A stretch of DNA of 64,000 nucleotides from Shewanella fidelis ATCC BAA-318 (GTDB taxonomy: Bacteria > Pseudomonadota > Gammaproteobacteria > Enterobacterales > Shewanellaceae). Both the position numbers and the translations under genes were made by a program. Below the pieces are notes generated by a model that made no database searches, was not told the origin of the DNA, and was given only the letters and a program-made list of their open reading frames with translations. The stretch is from positions 470,885 through 534,884 of the forward strand of contig NZ_JADX01000004.1 in the NCBI RefSeq assembly GCF_000518605.1, read 5' to 3'. Positions 55,946 to 64,000 of this stretch are shown here, in pieces (within the stretch, counting starts at the first letter, position 1; each line of letters begins with the position of its first letter).

Positions 55946-57235
55946 TTAAGCCTTTGCAAGCTTAGCAAATACGCGGTCCGCTGCAGCAAGAGTTGCTTCA
56001 AGTTCTGCTTCGCCATGAGCCAGTGATAAGAAACCAGCTTCATAAGCACTAGGTGCAAGATAAACCCCTTCATCAAGCATCATGTGATAGAACTCAGCAA
56101 ATAATGCTGTATCACACTTAGTCACTTGAGCGAAGTTAGTTACCGTCTCTTCGCTAGTGAAGAAGAAACCGAACATGCCACCAACGTAGTTGATTGCCAT
56201 TGGAATGCCGTGCTTGTTAGCAGCCGCTTTAAAGCCTTCTGCAATGTACTGAGTCTTAGCTGCTAGTTGCTCGTAAACACCTTCTTCACAAAGGGCTTCC
56301 ATTTGTGCAAGGCCCGCAGACATCGCAATTGGGTTACCAGATAACGTACCTGCTTGATAAACCGGACCCGTTGGTGCGATAAATTGCATTACGTCTTTAC
56401 GGCCACCGAAAGCACCAACTGGCATACCACCACCGATAACTTTACCTAAGGTTGTTAGATCAGGTGTGACGCCGTAGTGACCTTGTGCACCGCTCTTAGA
56501 TACGCGGAAACCTGTCATAACTTCGTCGATAATCATTAGCGCGCCGTACTGATCACAGATAGCACGTAGACCTTGTAAGAAACCATCGATTGGAGGAATA
56601 CAGTTCATGTTGCCAGCAACTGGCTCGATGATGATACAAGAGATCTCTTCTGGGTATTGCTCGAAGATAGCCTTAACAGAATCTAAGTCATTGTAGGTTG
56701 CTGTTAGCGTGTGCTTAGCGAAATCTTCAGGAATACCTGGAGAGCTTGGCTGACCAAGAGTTAATGCACCAGAACCTGCTTTTACTAGTAAGCAGTCGGC
56801 GTGGCCGTGATAACAGCCTTCAAACTTAAGGATTTTGTCACGGTTAGTGAAACCACGAGCCAAACGAATTGCGCTCATTGTTGCTTCAGTACCAGAGCTC
56901 ACCATACGAACTTGCTCCATTGAAGGAACCATTTCGATTACTTTTTCAGCCATAGTGACTTCAAGTTCAGTTGGTGCGCCAAAAGATAGACCGTTTTCAA
57001 CCGCTTTTAATACCGCTTCACGGATCTTAGGATGGTTGTGGCCTAAAATCATTGGGCCCCAAGAACCTACGTAGTCGATGTATTTTTTGCCATCAGCGTC
57101 AAAAATATAAGCACCGTCTGCTTTTTCGATAAAACGAGGTGAACCGCCTACACCAGAAAATGCACGTACTGGAGAGTTAACGCCACCTGGGATGGTCTTT
57201 TTAGCTTGTTCGAATAGTTCGTCAGAACGAGTCAT
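55946..57235 (-). CDS. hemL: Glutamate-1-semialdehyde 2,1-aminomutase
   Basis: A PLP enzyme making 5-aminolevulinate, the haem precursor. It has 429 residues. The PLP lysine is K265 ([18 protein letters not shown]), with [13 protein letters not shown] upstream and [16 protein letters not shown] at the N-terminus; these are diagnostic for HemL over other class III aminotransferases. An AAGGATT site precedes the start. The heavy cytochrome content of this genome makes haem supply important, but no direct link is seen. Confidence 0.97.
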   Translation of the reverse strand: MTRSDELFEQAKKTIPGGVNSPVRAFSGVGGSPRFIEKADGAYIFDADGKKYIDYVGSWGPMILGHNHPKIREAVLKAVENGLSFGAPTELEVTMAEKVIEMVPSMEQVRMVSSGTEATMSAIRLARGFTNRDKILKFEGCYHGHADCLLVKAGSGALTLGQPSSPGIPEDFAKHTLTATYNDLDSVKAIFEQYPEEISCIIIEPVAGNMNCIPPIDGFLQGLRAICDQYGALMIIDEVMTGFRVSKSGAQGHYGVTPDLTTLGKVIGGGMPVGAFGGRKDVMQFIAPTGPVYQAGTLSGNPIAMSAGLAQMEALCEEGVYEQLAAKTQYIAEGFKAAANKHGIPMAINYVGGMFGFFFTSEETVTNFAQVTKCDTALFAEFYHMMLDEGVYLAPSAYEAGFLSLAHGEAELEATLAAADRVFAKLAKA

Positions 57236-57261
57236 TTTTAATCCTTAAATTTGTAGCCGAC

Positions 57262-58281
57262 TTAGCAATCAGCTTTTCGTGAATACCAGTTAACAGGGCG
57301 TTCGTATTGCTCAAGTTGAGCATCAACGCCTAATGTTAGTGCAAACAGCGCCATGCGGATCAGCAAGCCATTATCAGCTTGTCTAAAGATAGCTAGATTT
57401 GGGTGATCGTTTAGATCATTGTCCAATTCATTTGCTTGCTCACGAGAGTCTCGTGGCAGCGGGTGCATGATCACAGTGTTTGATTTGCAATGCTGTGTAT
57501 AAATACTTTGGTTTAAACGGAACTTACCACGGTATTTGTTCGCTTCTTCTTGAGAAGGGAAGCGTTCTTCTTGAATACGCGTCAGATAGAGTATATCAGC
57601 GCGGTCTAAATTTCCTTCAAGCTGATCTGTTATTGTGATCTTATGACCAGCATTTTCAATGTCACTGATCACAGAGTCAGGCATTGCTAACTCTTTTGGT
57701 GATACGAGTGTGAAGTTGACATCTTTATACATGCATAACAAGCGGGAAAGAGAGTGAACAGTGCGGCCAAACTTCAAGTCGCCAACCATAGCGATATGCA
57801 TGCCGCTAATATCACGACCACCAGCAGCCAACTCTTTTTGAATGGTGAATAGGTCTAAAAGTGCTTGAGTTGGATGTTCGTTGGCACCATCACCACCATT
57901 GATCACTGGTACGCGGCTGCCTTTGGCAAAATCACGTACAGAGAAAGAGTCAGGGTGACGCATAGCAATCACATCAGAGTAGCTAGAAAGTACACGGGCG
58001 GTATCGTATAGCGACTCACCTTTTGAAAGTGACGAAGACGCCATACCTACAGTTTCATTAACTCTGCCGCCAAGCAAACTAAAGGCGCTGGCAAAGCTGA
58101 CACGGGTACGGGTGCTAGGCTCGAAAAACAGGTTGCCTAAAACAGCGCCATCTAAAACAGTGGTGCGTTTTTGTCGTAAAGCATAAGGGGTCATGCGGGT
58201 AGCAACAGAAAAAACTTTTTCAACGGCTTCCAAGTCTAGTTGGTTTACCGAAAGGATGTGCGAACCTTGAAACTGAGTCAT
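57262..58281 (-). CDS. pyrB: Aspartate carbamoyltransferase catalytic subunit
   Basis: Catalyses carbamoyl phosphate plus aspartate to carbamoylaspartate in pyrimidine synthesis. Carbamoyl-phosphate motif FFEPSTRTRVSFASAF, the HPTQALLDLF block and the aspartate-loop MHPLPR are intact. ATG 58281 gives 339 residues; a longer frame to 58359 has no supporting site. It is longer than E. coli PyrB (311), with the extra length mostly at the C-terminus. No regulatory subunit gene pyrI lies next to it. hemL follows after 26 bases and may be co-transcribed. Confidence 0.95.
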   Translation of the reverse strand: MTQFQGSHILSVNQLDLEAVEKVFSVATRMTPYALRQKRTTVLDGAVLGNLFFEPSTRTRVSFASAFSLLGGRVNETVGMASSSLSKGESLYDTARVLSSYSDVIAMRHPDSFSVRDFAKGSRVPVINGGDGANEHPTQALLDLFTIQKELAAGGRDISGMHIAMVGDLKFGRTVHSLSRLLCMYKDVNFTLVSPKELAMPDSVISDIENAGHKITITDQLEGNLDRADILYLTRIQEERFPSQEEANKYRGKFRLNQSIYTQHCKSNTVIMHPLPRDSREQANELDNDLNDHPNLAIFRQADNGLLIRMALFALTLGVDAQLEQYERPVNWYSRKADC

Positions 58282-58563
58282 CAGCCTATATTTCCAATTT
58301 CTGAGGGGCGTAATAGCAAAGCTATTGCCCAAGTTTATGTAGGGTGGCTGAGGCGGCACTATAGCAGAATCTATTGGCTAGATAAATAATGCAAACATAG
58401 AACCTTGGATAAAATCATCGAGATTGATGACTCGTTGACAGCTGCGCAGGCAATCAGTTGTCGCTAATTTTGCTAAAACCTTGCCAAAGAGGGTTTTGAG
58501 GGGTAAAACTGCCCATGACTTATCATCTTTTCGATTCAGAACAATCTATTTGGAAGGCTTAGT

Positions 58564-59349
58564 TTGGACCATTTTATTTGGAATATTGATCCTATTGCGT
58601 TTAGTGTGATGGGATTAACTGTACACTGGTACGGTATTTTATTTGCACTTGCCATCGCCTCTGGTTTTCAAGTGATGAAACGTATTTATATTAAAGAAAG
58701 TCTCCCAGTTGAGTCGTTAGATAATCTATTAATGTATTGCGTTGTGGGTATTATTGTCGGTGCGCGTTTAGCTCACTGCTTGTTTTACGATCCCGCTTAC
58801 TATTTAAGTAACCCAATAAAAATTCTCGCGATTTGGGAAGGCGGTTTAGCTAGTCACGGTGGTGGCCTTGGCGCAATATTGGCGTTGTACTATTATCAGC
58901 GTCAGGTGAAGTTACCGTTTTTATTCCTGTTAGACAGACTCGCAATTGCGACAGCAATTTTTGGTTTCTTTGTGCGTATGGCTAATTTTGTCAATTCAGA
59001 AATTTTAGGCCTACCGAGTAATGCGCCTTGGGCTATCATTTTTGAGCGAGTAGATATGACGCCGCGTCATCCAGCTCAACTATATGAGGCCATTGCTTAT
59101 TTGTCGATTTTTGTATTGTTATGGGCCATTTATAAACTTAGCGATATGAAGCAAAAGCACGGCGCGATTTTTGGCTTATTCCTAGTGCTGGTATTTAGCT
59201 CTCGCTTCTTAATTGAAATGGTGAAAGTAAAGCAAGCTGTGTACGCCGATACGTGGACATTTAGTGCTGGACAATTACTGAGTATTCCATTCTTAGTGGT
59301 GGGAATAGTACTGCTTGTTTTACCTTATGTGAGGAAGGCGAAAGCGTAA
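58564..59349 (+). CDS. lgt: Prolipoprotein diacylglyceryl transferase
   Basis: The first enzyme of lipoprotein maturation, transferring diacylglycerol to the lipobox cysteine. It has 261 residues and about seven spans. The Lgt signature is GRLANF-type, here FGFFVRMANFVNSEILG. VHWYGILFALAIASGF and IWEGGLASHGGGLGA are also diagnostic. The arginine of the signature is kept (RMANF). The start is TTG at 58564 with GGAAGG upstream; no better ATG exists. It would serve the lipoproteins in this window, such as Lpp and DUF3833. Confidence 0.95.
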   Translation: MDHFIWNIDPIAFSVMGLTVHWYGILFALAIASGFQVMKRIYIKESLPVESLDNLLMYCVVGIIVGARLAHCLFYDPAYYLSNPIKILAIWEGGLASHGGGLGAILALYYYQRQVKLPFLFLLDRLAIATAIFGFFVRMANFVNSEILGLPSNAPWAIIFERVDMTPRHPAQLYEAIAYLSIFVLLWAIYKLSDMKQKHGAIFGLFLVLVFSSRFLIEMVKVKQAVYADTWTFSAGQLLSIPFLVVGIVLLVLPYVRKAKA

Positions 59350-59372
59350 CGTCTACAAAGCTCAATTAATAC

Positions 59373-59405
59373 AAAGCCGTTAGCGTGTGCTAACGGCTTT
59401 TTTAT
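59373..59405 (+). terminator. Terminator after lgt
   Basis: AAAGCCGTTAGC and GCTAACGGCTTT form a 12-bp stem around GTGT with T-tract, 24 bases past the lgt stop. It can also act for the convergent receptor gene in part, since A-rich sequence lies on its left. Confidence 0.93.
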
Positions 59406-59437
59406 TGGTTAGTTTTTGATTCTATATGATAACAGGG

Positions 59438-61594
59438 TTAGAACGGCAAGCTAAAACCTACTGTTGCGGTGCGCCCCATACCTTTAAAGTAACGGGTATC
59501 TTTGCCAACGGTTTGTGAGTAGTAGGTGTAATAGTCTTCATTTAATAGGTTTTGTATACCTATGCTTAACGTGCCGCTATACACTGGAATGGCAATTGAT
59601 GCATCAACCGTGGTGTAGCCGTCGAAGTTGGCGTACACCTTGTTATTGGCGTCTTTGAAGTCTTTATCCATATAGAAATTAGCTTGAATACGAGTTGATA
59701 TATCATTATCAAAGTAGTGATTCCAAAATAGGTTTACCCGATTTGGTGATATATTCGCACCGTCAAGATCGGTATCGACTTGTTGATCATCATTGGAGTC
59801 GTATTCACCATTTTGAATCGCTAGATTAACTCCGACATCATCATTGTCTCCAATGTAAGCAGTTACATTGGCCTCAATTCCTTCTATCAGGCTTTTTTCA
59901 CGTTTAACTACAAACGAACCGCTACCATCCTCCTTTTCGACCATGCGCGCACCGTAGTCACTTGAGGAGCGGTAGTAAGCTATTTTAGAGCTAAAATATT
60001 CACCTTGATAATCGGCACCAAACTCAATGTTGTCAGTCACGATTGGATCGAGTGCTAACGTATCTTCAATGCTAGGATTTACGCCTTGGAAGTTATCGCC
60101 ATCACGTAGGACTCGTCCAACATCTGGCATACCAAAACCTTGATTGAAGCTAGTGTAGAGTCGCAGTCCAGAAGTGACTTGATAAGAAGCACCAATATTA
60201 AACAGAGTTTCATTAAAGTCAGGACTGCCGCCTTGCACATGTTTGTTACCGTAACCATACATGGTCTTATAATCATCGACTTTTAGTTTGGCGTACTCGT
60301 AACGCACCCCTGCAGATAGAGTCAAGTTGTCTATTAAGTCGTAATCAAACTGTGCAAAGGGAGCAATATTGTCATAGGTGCTTTCTGGTACCCATGATAC
60401 TCCACTCATGACCATATCTTGCTCGGTAGTATCGCGAAATATATCTAAACCATAGGCTATGCTTACCCCTGAGTTAGCAATGTTATTGGCCATCATAGAG
60501 GCTTTCATGCCCCATTTTACTGATTTGTTACGTGACTGCTCATAGTAAAGCGATTCGCCGTTTTCACCAGTACCGCAAACGGTTACTTGATCGCTGCCTT
60601 CCATACTCGGGTCATAAAAGTCAGACCAACAGCCACCACCATAAACGGCTTCAAAATTTTGATTAAAGAATTGTAAGTTGAGCTGTTGGCCCGCAATGTC
60701 TTCATGGGTATAAGTCAAACTCGTTGTCGTGACTTGATTATTTGCAGCGTCCCAAGGTTGTTCTTGTTTGATGGCGCCAGTTGGAATGTCATTTTCTTTA
60801 TCGCCTGTCACGGCCATATAGTCGCCATTGTTTTCCATATTGTAATGGTTAACCATTAACTCAAGGCGTGAGTTGTCAAAGTTATGTCCAAGCTTGATGA
60901 AGAAGTCCATACTTTGGCTATCCATTGATTCGCCTTGGGTGGTATCGACACCAATCATGTCATCATTTGCATCGTAATAAACACCGTTATTACGATAGCT
61001 TACCGCGCCTATCATATCTAAGTGCTCTGATTCACCGGAGAAGCTATAGCTGGTACCAAAACTCACGCCATCAGACTCAAGGTTGTTGGGTACAGTGACA
61101 TCAAAACTGACATGGTGCTCACTATCAGCACTGGGCTTTTTAGTTATGTAGTTAATAATACCGCCTTGAGCACCAAGTCCGTGCATCGCATTCGCACCAT
61201 GAATGATTTCAATACGTTCTATCATGGCTGGATCAATGGTTTGCCCTGAGCGGCCACCACTTCTAAGAGGGTTTGATTGGGGAACACCATCAATCATAAT
61301 TAGCGGCGTCCTACCGCGTAAAGTCTCACCAGTATTACTCATTTTCTGGCGACTAGGAGAGAAGCTTGGCGCGAGGTTACCTATAATCGTTGAGAGATCT
61401 TGAGTTGTTCTAAGTTGTTCATTTAGTTGCTCTTGATCGATTATTGTTACAGTATTCGGAATGGCGCTGACCGGTTTATCCATTCGGCTTGCTGTTACTG
61501 TGATGACTTCGATATCGCTGTCTTGTGCGATAGCAAGGGGAGGAGCAATAGCGGCTGTGATTGATAGCGCAATAATGGAGTTCTTAAACTGCAT
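59438..61594 (-). CDS. TonB-dependent outer-membrane receptor (probable ferric siderophore/haem type)
   Basis: A 718-residue receptor. The signal peptide ends near residue 23 (PPLAIA). A TonB box-like IEVITVTASR follows, then a plug domain with TLRGRTPLIMIDGVPQ and IERIEIIHGANAMHGLGAQGG. The barrel ends in aromatic VGFSLPF. A single CWSDF...CGTG cysteine pair lies in an extracellular loop near residue 330. A Fur-box-like sequence upstream indicates iron control. The substrate is unknown, though xenosiderophore import is likely. No siderophore synthesis genes are nearby. Confidence 0.92.
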   Translation of the reverse strand: MQFKNSIIALSITAAIAPPLAIAQDSDIEVITVTASRMDKPVSAIPNTVTIIDQEQLNEQLRTTQDLSTIIGNLAPSFSPSRQKMSNTGETLRGRTPLIMIDGVPQSNPLRSGGRSGQTIDPAMIERIEIIHGANAMHGLGAQGGIINYITKKPSADSEHHVSFDVTVPNNLESDGVSFGTSYSFSGESEHLDMIGAVSYRNNGVYYDANDDMIGVDTTQGESMDSQSMDFFIKLGHNFDNSRLELMVNHYNMENNGDYMAVTGDKENDIPTGAIKQEQPWDAANNQVTTTSLTYTHEDIAGQQLNLQFFNQNFEAVYGGGCWSDFYDPSMEGSDQVTVCGTGENGESLYYEQSRNKSVKWGMKASMMANNIANSGVSIAYGLDIFRDTTEQDMVMSGVSWVPESTYDNIAPFAQFDYDLIDNLTLSAGVRYEYAKLKVDDYKTMYGYGNKHVQGGSPDFNETLFNIGASYQVTSGLRLYTSFNQGFGMPDVGRVLRDGDNFQGVNPSIEDTLALDPIVTDNIEFGADYQGEYFSSKIAYYRSSSDYGARMVEKEDGSGSFVVKREKSLIEGIEANVTAYIGDNDDVGVNLAIQNGEYDSNDDQQVDTDLDGANISPNRVNLFWNHYFDNDISTRIQANFYMDKDFKDANNKVYANFDGYTTVDASIAIPVYSGTLSIGIQNLLNEDYYTYYSQTVGKDTRYFKGMGRTATVGFSLPF

Positions 61595-61679
61595 GTTAGA
61601 CCCTGTTTAAGTGGAAACACTAATGAGTTTTATGTGTCCATCCATTGGCAATTATTTCCTAGCGTGTTTACTCACAAAT

Positions 61680-61698
61680 GTAAATGATAATGATTAGT
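61680..61698. promoter_or_regulatory. Putative Fur box upstream of the TonB receptor
   Basis: GTAAATGATAATGATTAGT matches the 19-bp Fur consensus at 14 positions by my count, including AATGATAAT. It lies 86-104 bases upstream of the receptor start and would place the gene under iron repression. The rest of the 61595-61958 gap has no gene I can support. Confidence 0.75.
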
Positions 61699-61908
61699 GT
61701 TTTTAGGGTAATGGTGCTAATAAGTGATGTCTATGCTAAGTACAAACATTGCACAGCAGATCTTTTGAAGTGTGAGGCAGGTCTCTATGTATGTGGTGAA
61801 TTTGTTGCAATTAAGGTTTTATTAAGCGTTAATTATCTATTTGATTACATTTGTTGCGTTGGTGGTGAGTGCGTAGCGAATAATCTCTGTTTGCAAGTAA
61901 TAAAAGTT

Positions 61909-61940
61909 AAGGTATTTAATCGTTTAATTAAATACCTTAT
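61909..61940 (-). terminator. AT-rich hairpin downstream of the glucosaminidase gene
   Basis: TAAGGTATTTAAT and ATTAAATACCTTA form a 13-bp stem with a 6-base loop, 19 bases past the stop of the minus-strand gene. On that strand it is followed by AACTTTTATT. Stem stability is low owing to A/T content, so efficiency is uncertain. Confidence 0.6.
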
Positions 61941-61958
61941 GTCGGAAGCTACCGCTAC

Positions 61959-63038
61959 TTAATCAGGTCTAGGGATTAAATGTAGTGGCGCGGCGTCACT
62001 TAAATAAGCTTCATCGACTTGATCTAGCTTGTTGTAACTAATCATTTGCCGTATGCCATCAATATAGGCTTGGCCTCGTTCAGAGTATTTATCTAATGTA
62101 CCTGCTAGTTCCATTCCGGTAATTGGTTTATTTTCTGCACGTAACTTTGCTCGCAACTGCCTCAGTTTTTTATAGGCGTTATTGGTATTAAGGTTAAGCA
62201 TATAACCTTCAACAGATGCTAGCGGGGTGTCAAAGCGGGCTAGACCGTAGTTGCCCAACTCTTTACGTTGTTGTTTGGGGATCATCCCTTTACCGCTAAA
62301 GTCCCACTGACCAAAAAATGCGTTACCTTCAACGGTAAAGCGTGAGGTTGCCCAGCCACTCTCTTCAGCTGCTTGAGCCAGTACTAGTGACGGCGGCAGG
62401 ATATCAACTTCTTCTAATAGTGTTCTGCGTTGTTGCTCGGTAAGTGCAGTACTGTCGTCTTTGGTGACTTTGTATTTAAAGGCGATCTTTTGCAGTAATA
62501 CGTCGTCTAATGGTGACTCCGCGATAAGTCTGCGTTCGAGTAAAATATTTTCGTTAGCGACAAGGATTAATGGCGCAAGTAAACGAAAGAACACCATCTT
62601 TTTTTGTTGTACTGGAATTTGGTTTGAGGTCCTTTGCCAGCGTTCACTGACTGATTCAAAAGTCAGCCTTGGCACCTCTCTGTTGCCTTGTTGCCAACTT
62701 TGGGTGTTGTAATTGAGAGAGTCAAATAGCGCCATTAATTCATCGAGCGAGTTGACACGCATATCTTTAGGTTTTTTTGTTGGACGTTCATCTGAAACCG
62801 CAGTGAAGCTAGTCTGTGTACTCGCTGAGCCAGCAGGTGTGGCCAGATCTTGTGCCTTTATTCTTGTTGCTGACTTTTCGCTTATTGTTTGTTTTTGCTC
62901 ACTATTAGAATTGTGTTGCTCATTGTGGGTGACCGGATTTGCGCCACTTTCAGGGTTAAATTGTGAATTAGCAGCATAGAGAATAAGTGTCACACTAAGT
63001 GCTGCTAGAGCAAAAACAGTTTGAGGCTTTTTAAGCAT
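61959..63038 (-). CDS. bax: Bax-like glucosaminidase domain protein
   Basis: A 359-residue secreted or membrane-anchored protein. The N-terminal span FALAALSVTLILYAANS near residues 9-25 is followed by a Gln/Ser/Thr-rich linker to about residue 100. The C-terminal part is the Bax/glucosaminidase domain with LPPSLVLAQAAEESGWATSR (catalytic Glu region), FFGQWDFSGKGM and KYSERGQAYIDGIRQMI. It is presumably a peptidoglycan N-acetylglucosaminidase in the periplasm. An AGGA site precedes the ATG. Confidence 0.88.
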   Translation of the reverse strand: MLKKPQTVFALAALSVTLILYAANSQFNPESGANPVTHNEQHNSNSEQKQTISEKSATRIKAQDLATPAGSASTQTSFTAVSDERPTKKPKDMRVNSLDELMALFDSLNYNTQSWQQGNREVPRLTFESVSERWQRTSNQIPVQQKKMVFFRLLAPLILVANENILLERRLIAESPLDDVLLQKIAFKYKVTKDDSTALTEQQRRTLLEEVDILPPSLVLAQAAEESGWATSRFTVEGNAFFGQWDFSGKGMIPKQQRKELGNYGLARFDTPLASVEGYMLNLNTNNAYKKLRQLRAKLRAENKPITGMELAGTLDKYSERGQAYIDGIRQMISYNKLDQVDEAYLSDAAPLHLIPRPD

Positions 63039-63145
63039 AAAGCGTCCTAATATAAAGGGGAGTTAGCTTAAACTTAGCCTAATCTGTATCTATAGACCTA
63101 ATCTTGGCAGGAATTCTGCAAACTTTGCTGGTGGGGTGAAATAAA

Positions 63146-63173
63146 AAGCCCAACTGCAAGTGCATTTGGGCTT
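63146..63173 (-). terminator. Terminator of the cytochrome pair
   Basis: On the minus strand AAGCCCAA...TTGGGCTT arms with an inner TGCA/TGCA pair are followed by TTTTTA. It lies about 30 bases past the stop of the 63201 cytochrome gene. Confidence 0.85.
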
Positions 63174-63200
63174 CTTAGTGCGGTTGCTTAGCTAATTGTG

Positions 63201-63617
63201 CTACTTACTTAAGTCAGACGCAGTCTGAGTCGAGTAGTAGTAAGCAACATCTTTCATCTCAGTTTCCGACAGCATGCCTGCTTGAGCTTGCATGAGAGGA
63301 TCACTGCGATCACCGCGTTTAAAGTCAACTAACTGTTTAAACAAGTAAGCTGCTTTCTGGCCTTTGATGTCGGGGTAAGTTGTCATCATTTTAAGCATGG
63401 CATCACCATGACAAGCAATACAACGTTGGTTAGCGAGAGCTTCACCTTTACTTGCATCCGCTTGGTAGTTTAGCGCGTTTGCTTCAAGCTTAAGGCCCTT
63501 AACCGCAAGTGTATCTTTAAATGAAGTATCTGTCTCAGCTTGAGCTAAACTAATGCTTACAGACGTTGCCCAGATCAAGCTCGTTGCTAAGACTTGTTTT
63601 AATAAGCTATTACTCAT
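63201..63617 (-). CDS. Periplasmic monohaem cytochrome c
   Basis: A 138-residue class I cytochrome. The signal peptide ends near residue 27 (SISLAQA). The haem site CIACH is at residues 66-70. LMQAQAGMLSETEMKDVAYYYS gives the methionine ligand region and C-terminal helix. It closely resembles the cytochrome heading the oxidase operon at 31482. An AAGGAAGG site and a one-base gap from the upstream cytochrome gene indicate co-translation. It probably carries electrons from the partner enzyme to an oxidase or reductase. Confidence 0.9.
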   Translation of the reverse strand: MSNSLLKQVLATSLIWATSVSISLAQAETDTSFKDTLAVKGLKLEANALNYQADASKGEALANQRCIACHGDAMLKMMTTYPDIKGQKAAYLFKQLVDFKRGDRSDPLMQAQAGMLSETEMKDVAYYYSTQTASDLSK

Positions 63618-63618
63618 C

Positions 63619-64000
63619 TTAACCTTCCTTCGTTGATGTTGGCATTGGCGGCATTTGCTCGCTATCTAAAGGCTTACGTCTAAAGATCTTCATGTCGATA
63701 CCAGTTTCATCGTAATAAGTCGAAAGGTAATCAAGTACAGGATCCCAAGTATCTGAGAGATCCCATAAGCCTTGAGTATCAACCATCCATTGAATAGTAT
63801 CGCGCCAAACTTCACGGTTACCCTTGTTTTGAGGAATGATAGCTGTGGTGTGGCAGGCGTTACATTGATAGTTCACCATCTCCCACCCCGGTGCCATAAT
63901 CAAACCTGATTCAGGATCTATCGGGTAGCTTTTTCCAGCATCAGCCGCCATAGCAGGCGAGAGGCTGCTTAAGGCAAGTAAGCCTAGCGAAAATAGAGTC
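63619..64000 (-). CDS. Small cytochrome c (SorB-like), 5' end beyond window
   Basis: The frame is open through the right edge. The visible upstream codons encode a signal-peptide-like LFSLGLLALSSLSPAMA, so the true start lies outside and the ATG at 63951 is internal to the signal. The mature part begins ADAGKSYPIDPESGLIMAPG and has one haem site, CNACH. The pattern GLIMAPGWEMVNYQCNACHT with IQWMVDTQGLWDL resembles the cytochrome subunit of sulfite dehydrogenases (SorB). The catalytic subunit would be the next gene upstream, outside this window; the sulfite assignment is therefore tentative. Confidence 0.7.
   Translation of the reverse strand, partial: TLFSLGLLALSSLSPAMAADAGKSYPIDPESGLIMAPGWEMVNYQCNACHTTAIIPQNKGNREVWRDTIQWMVDTQGLWDLSDTWDPVLDYLSTYYDETGIDMKIFRRKPLDSEQMPPMPTSTKEG

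Noticed and set aside
61684..61962. Ninety-two-codon + strand open frame upstream of the TonB receptor
   Set aside because: It starts inside the Fur-box-like sequence, has no ribosome-binding site, an unlikely Cys-rich composition, and runs through the AT-rich hairpin; it is most likely chance.

Overview
The window looks like a chromosomal segment of a Shewanella-type marine gammaproteobacterium. The evidence is the rpsU-yqeY-dnaG-rpoD block divergent from tsaD, gammaproteobacterial forms of RpoD, Cca, HemL and Lpp, many c-type cytochromes, an ExeA/GspB pair, NhaD, and moderate-to-low GC intergenic DNA. The species cannot be fixed from the sequence alone. No phage, plasmid backbone, CRISPR array or complete transposase gene was seen.

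Layout. (1) 1-8570: a tightly packed + strand operon. It runs from the C-terminal end of a probable MerR-type regulator through photolyase, an NTF2-like protein, a short-chain dehydrogenase, an FAD amine oxidase-like protein, DUF1365, a cyclopropane-fatty-acid-synthase-like methyltransferase, DUF2878, a chalcone-isomerase-like protein and a DUF3833 lipoprotein. It reads as a light or photo-oxidative stress and membrane-lipid modification unit. (2) 8570-11700: small hypotheticals, a CYTH/CyaB protein, a TorF-type porin and a cupin. (3) 11770-30160: a large polyamine and amino-acid catabolic region. It holds MmsA and an omega-aminotransferase, puuC, puuB, puuR, puuD, puuA, potFGHI, a second puuB, gabD and gabT. 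PuuR-like operator sequences lie in three intergenic regions. Together these genes import putrescine, glutamylate it, oxidise it to GABA and feed succinate to the TCA cycle. (4) 30260-36000: a universal stress protein, an unannotated 41-residue membrane peptide, and a cbb3-type oxidase operon (cytochrome c, CcoN, CcoO and a five-haem CcoP fusion). (5) 36570-44160: a hypothetical membrane protein, tRNA-Ile(CAU), and the macromolecular synthesis operon with tsaD and a 2OG-Fe(II) oxygenase. (6) 44385-55540: plsY, folB, folK, uppP, rlmA, an L,D-transpeptidase, Lpp, cca, exeA/gspB and nhaD. (7) 55946-64000: hemL, pyrB, lgt, a Fur-box-preceded TonB receptor, a Bax-type glucosaminidase, and a cytochrome pair cut by the right edge.

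The most notable items are three. First, the CcoP subunit is fused to a three-haem dehydrogenase-type cytochrome module, giving five CxxCH sites in one 721-residue chain. Second, a dispersed MITE-like repeat family with terminal inverted repeats ATACCAATCAGTATAA is present as near-complete copies, half copies and a minimal palindrome at seven places. Third, the putative PuuR operators tie the polyamine genes into one regulon. Coordinates include stop codons. Several starts were moved inward from the longest open frame on the basis of ribosome-binding sites or family length.
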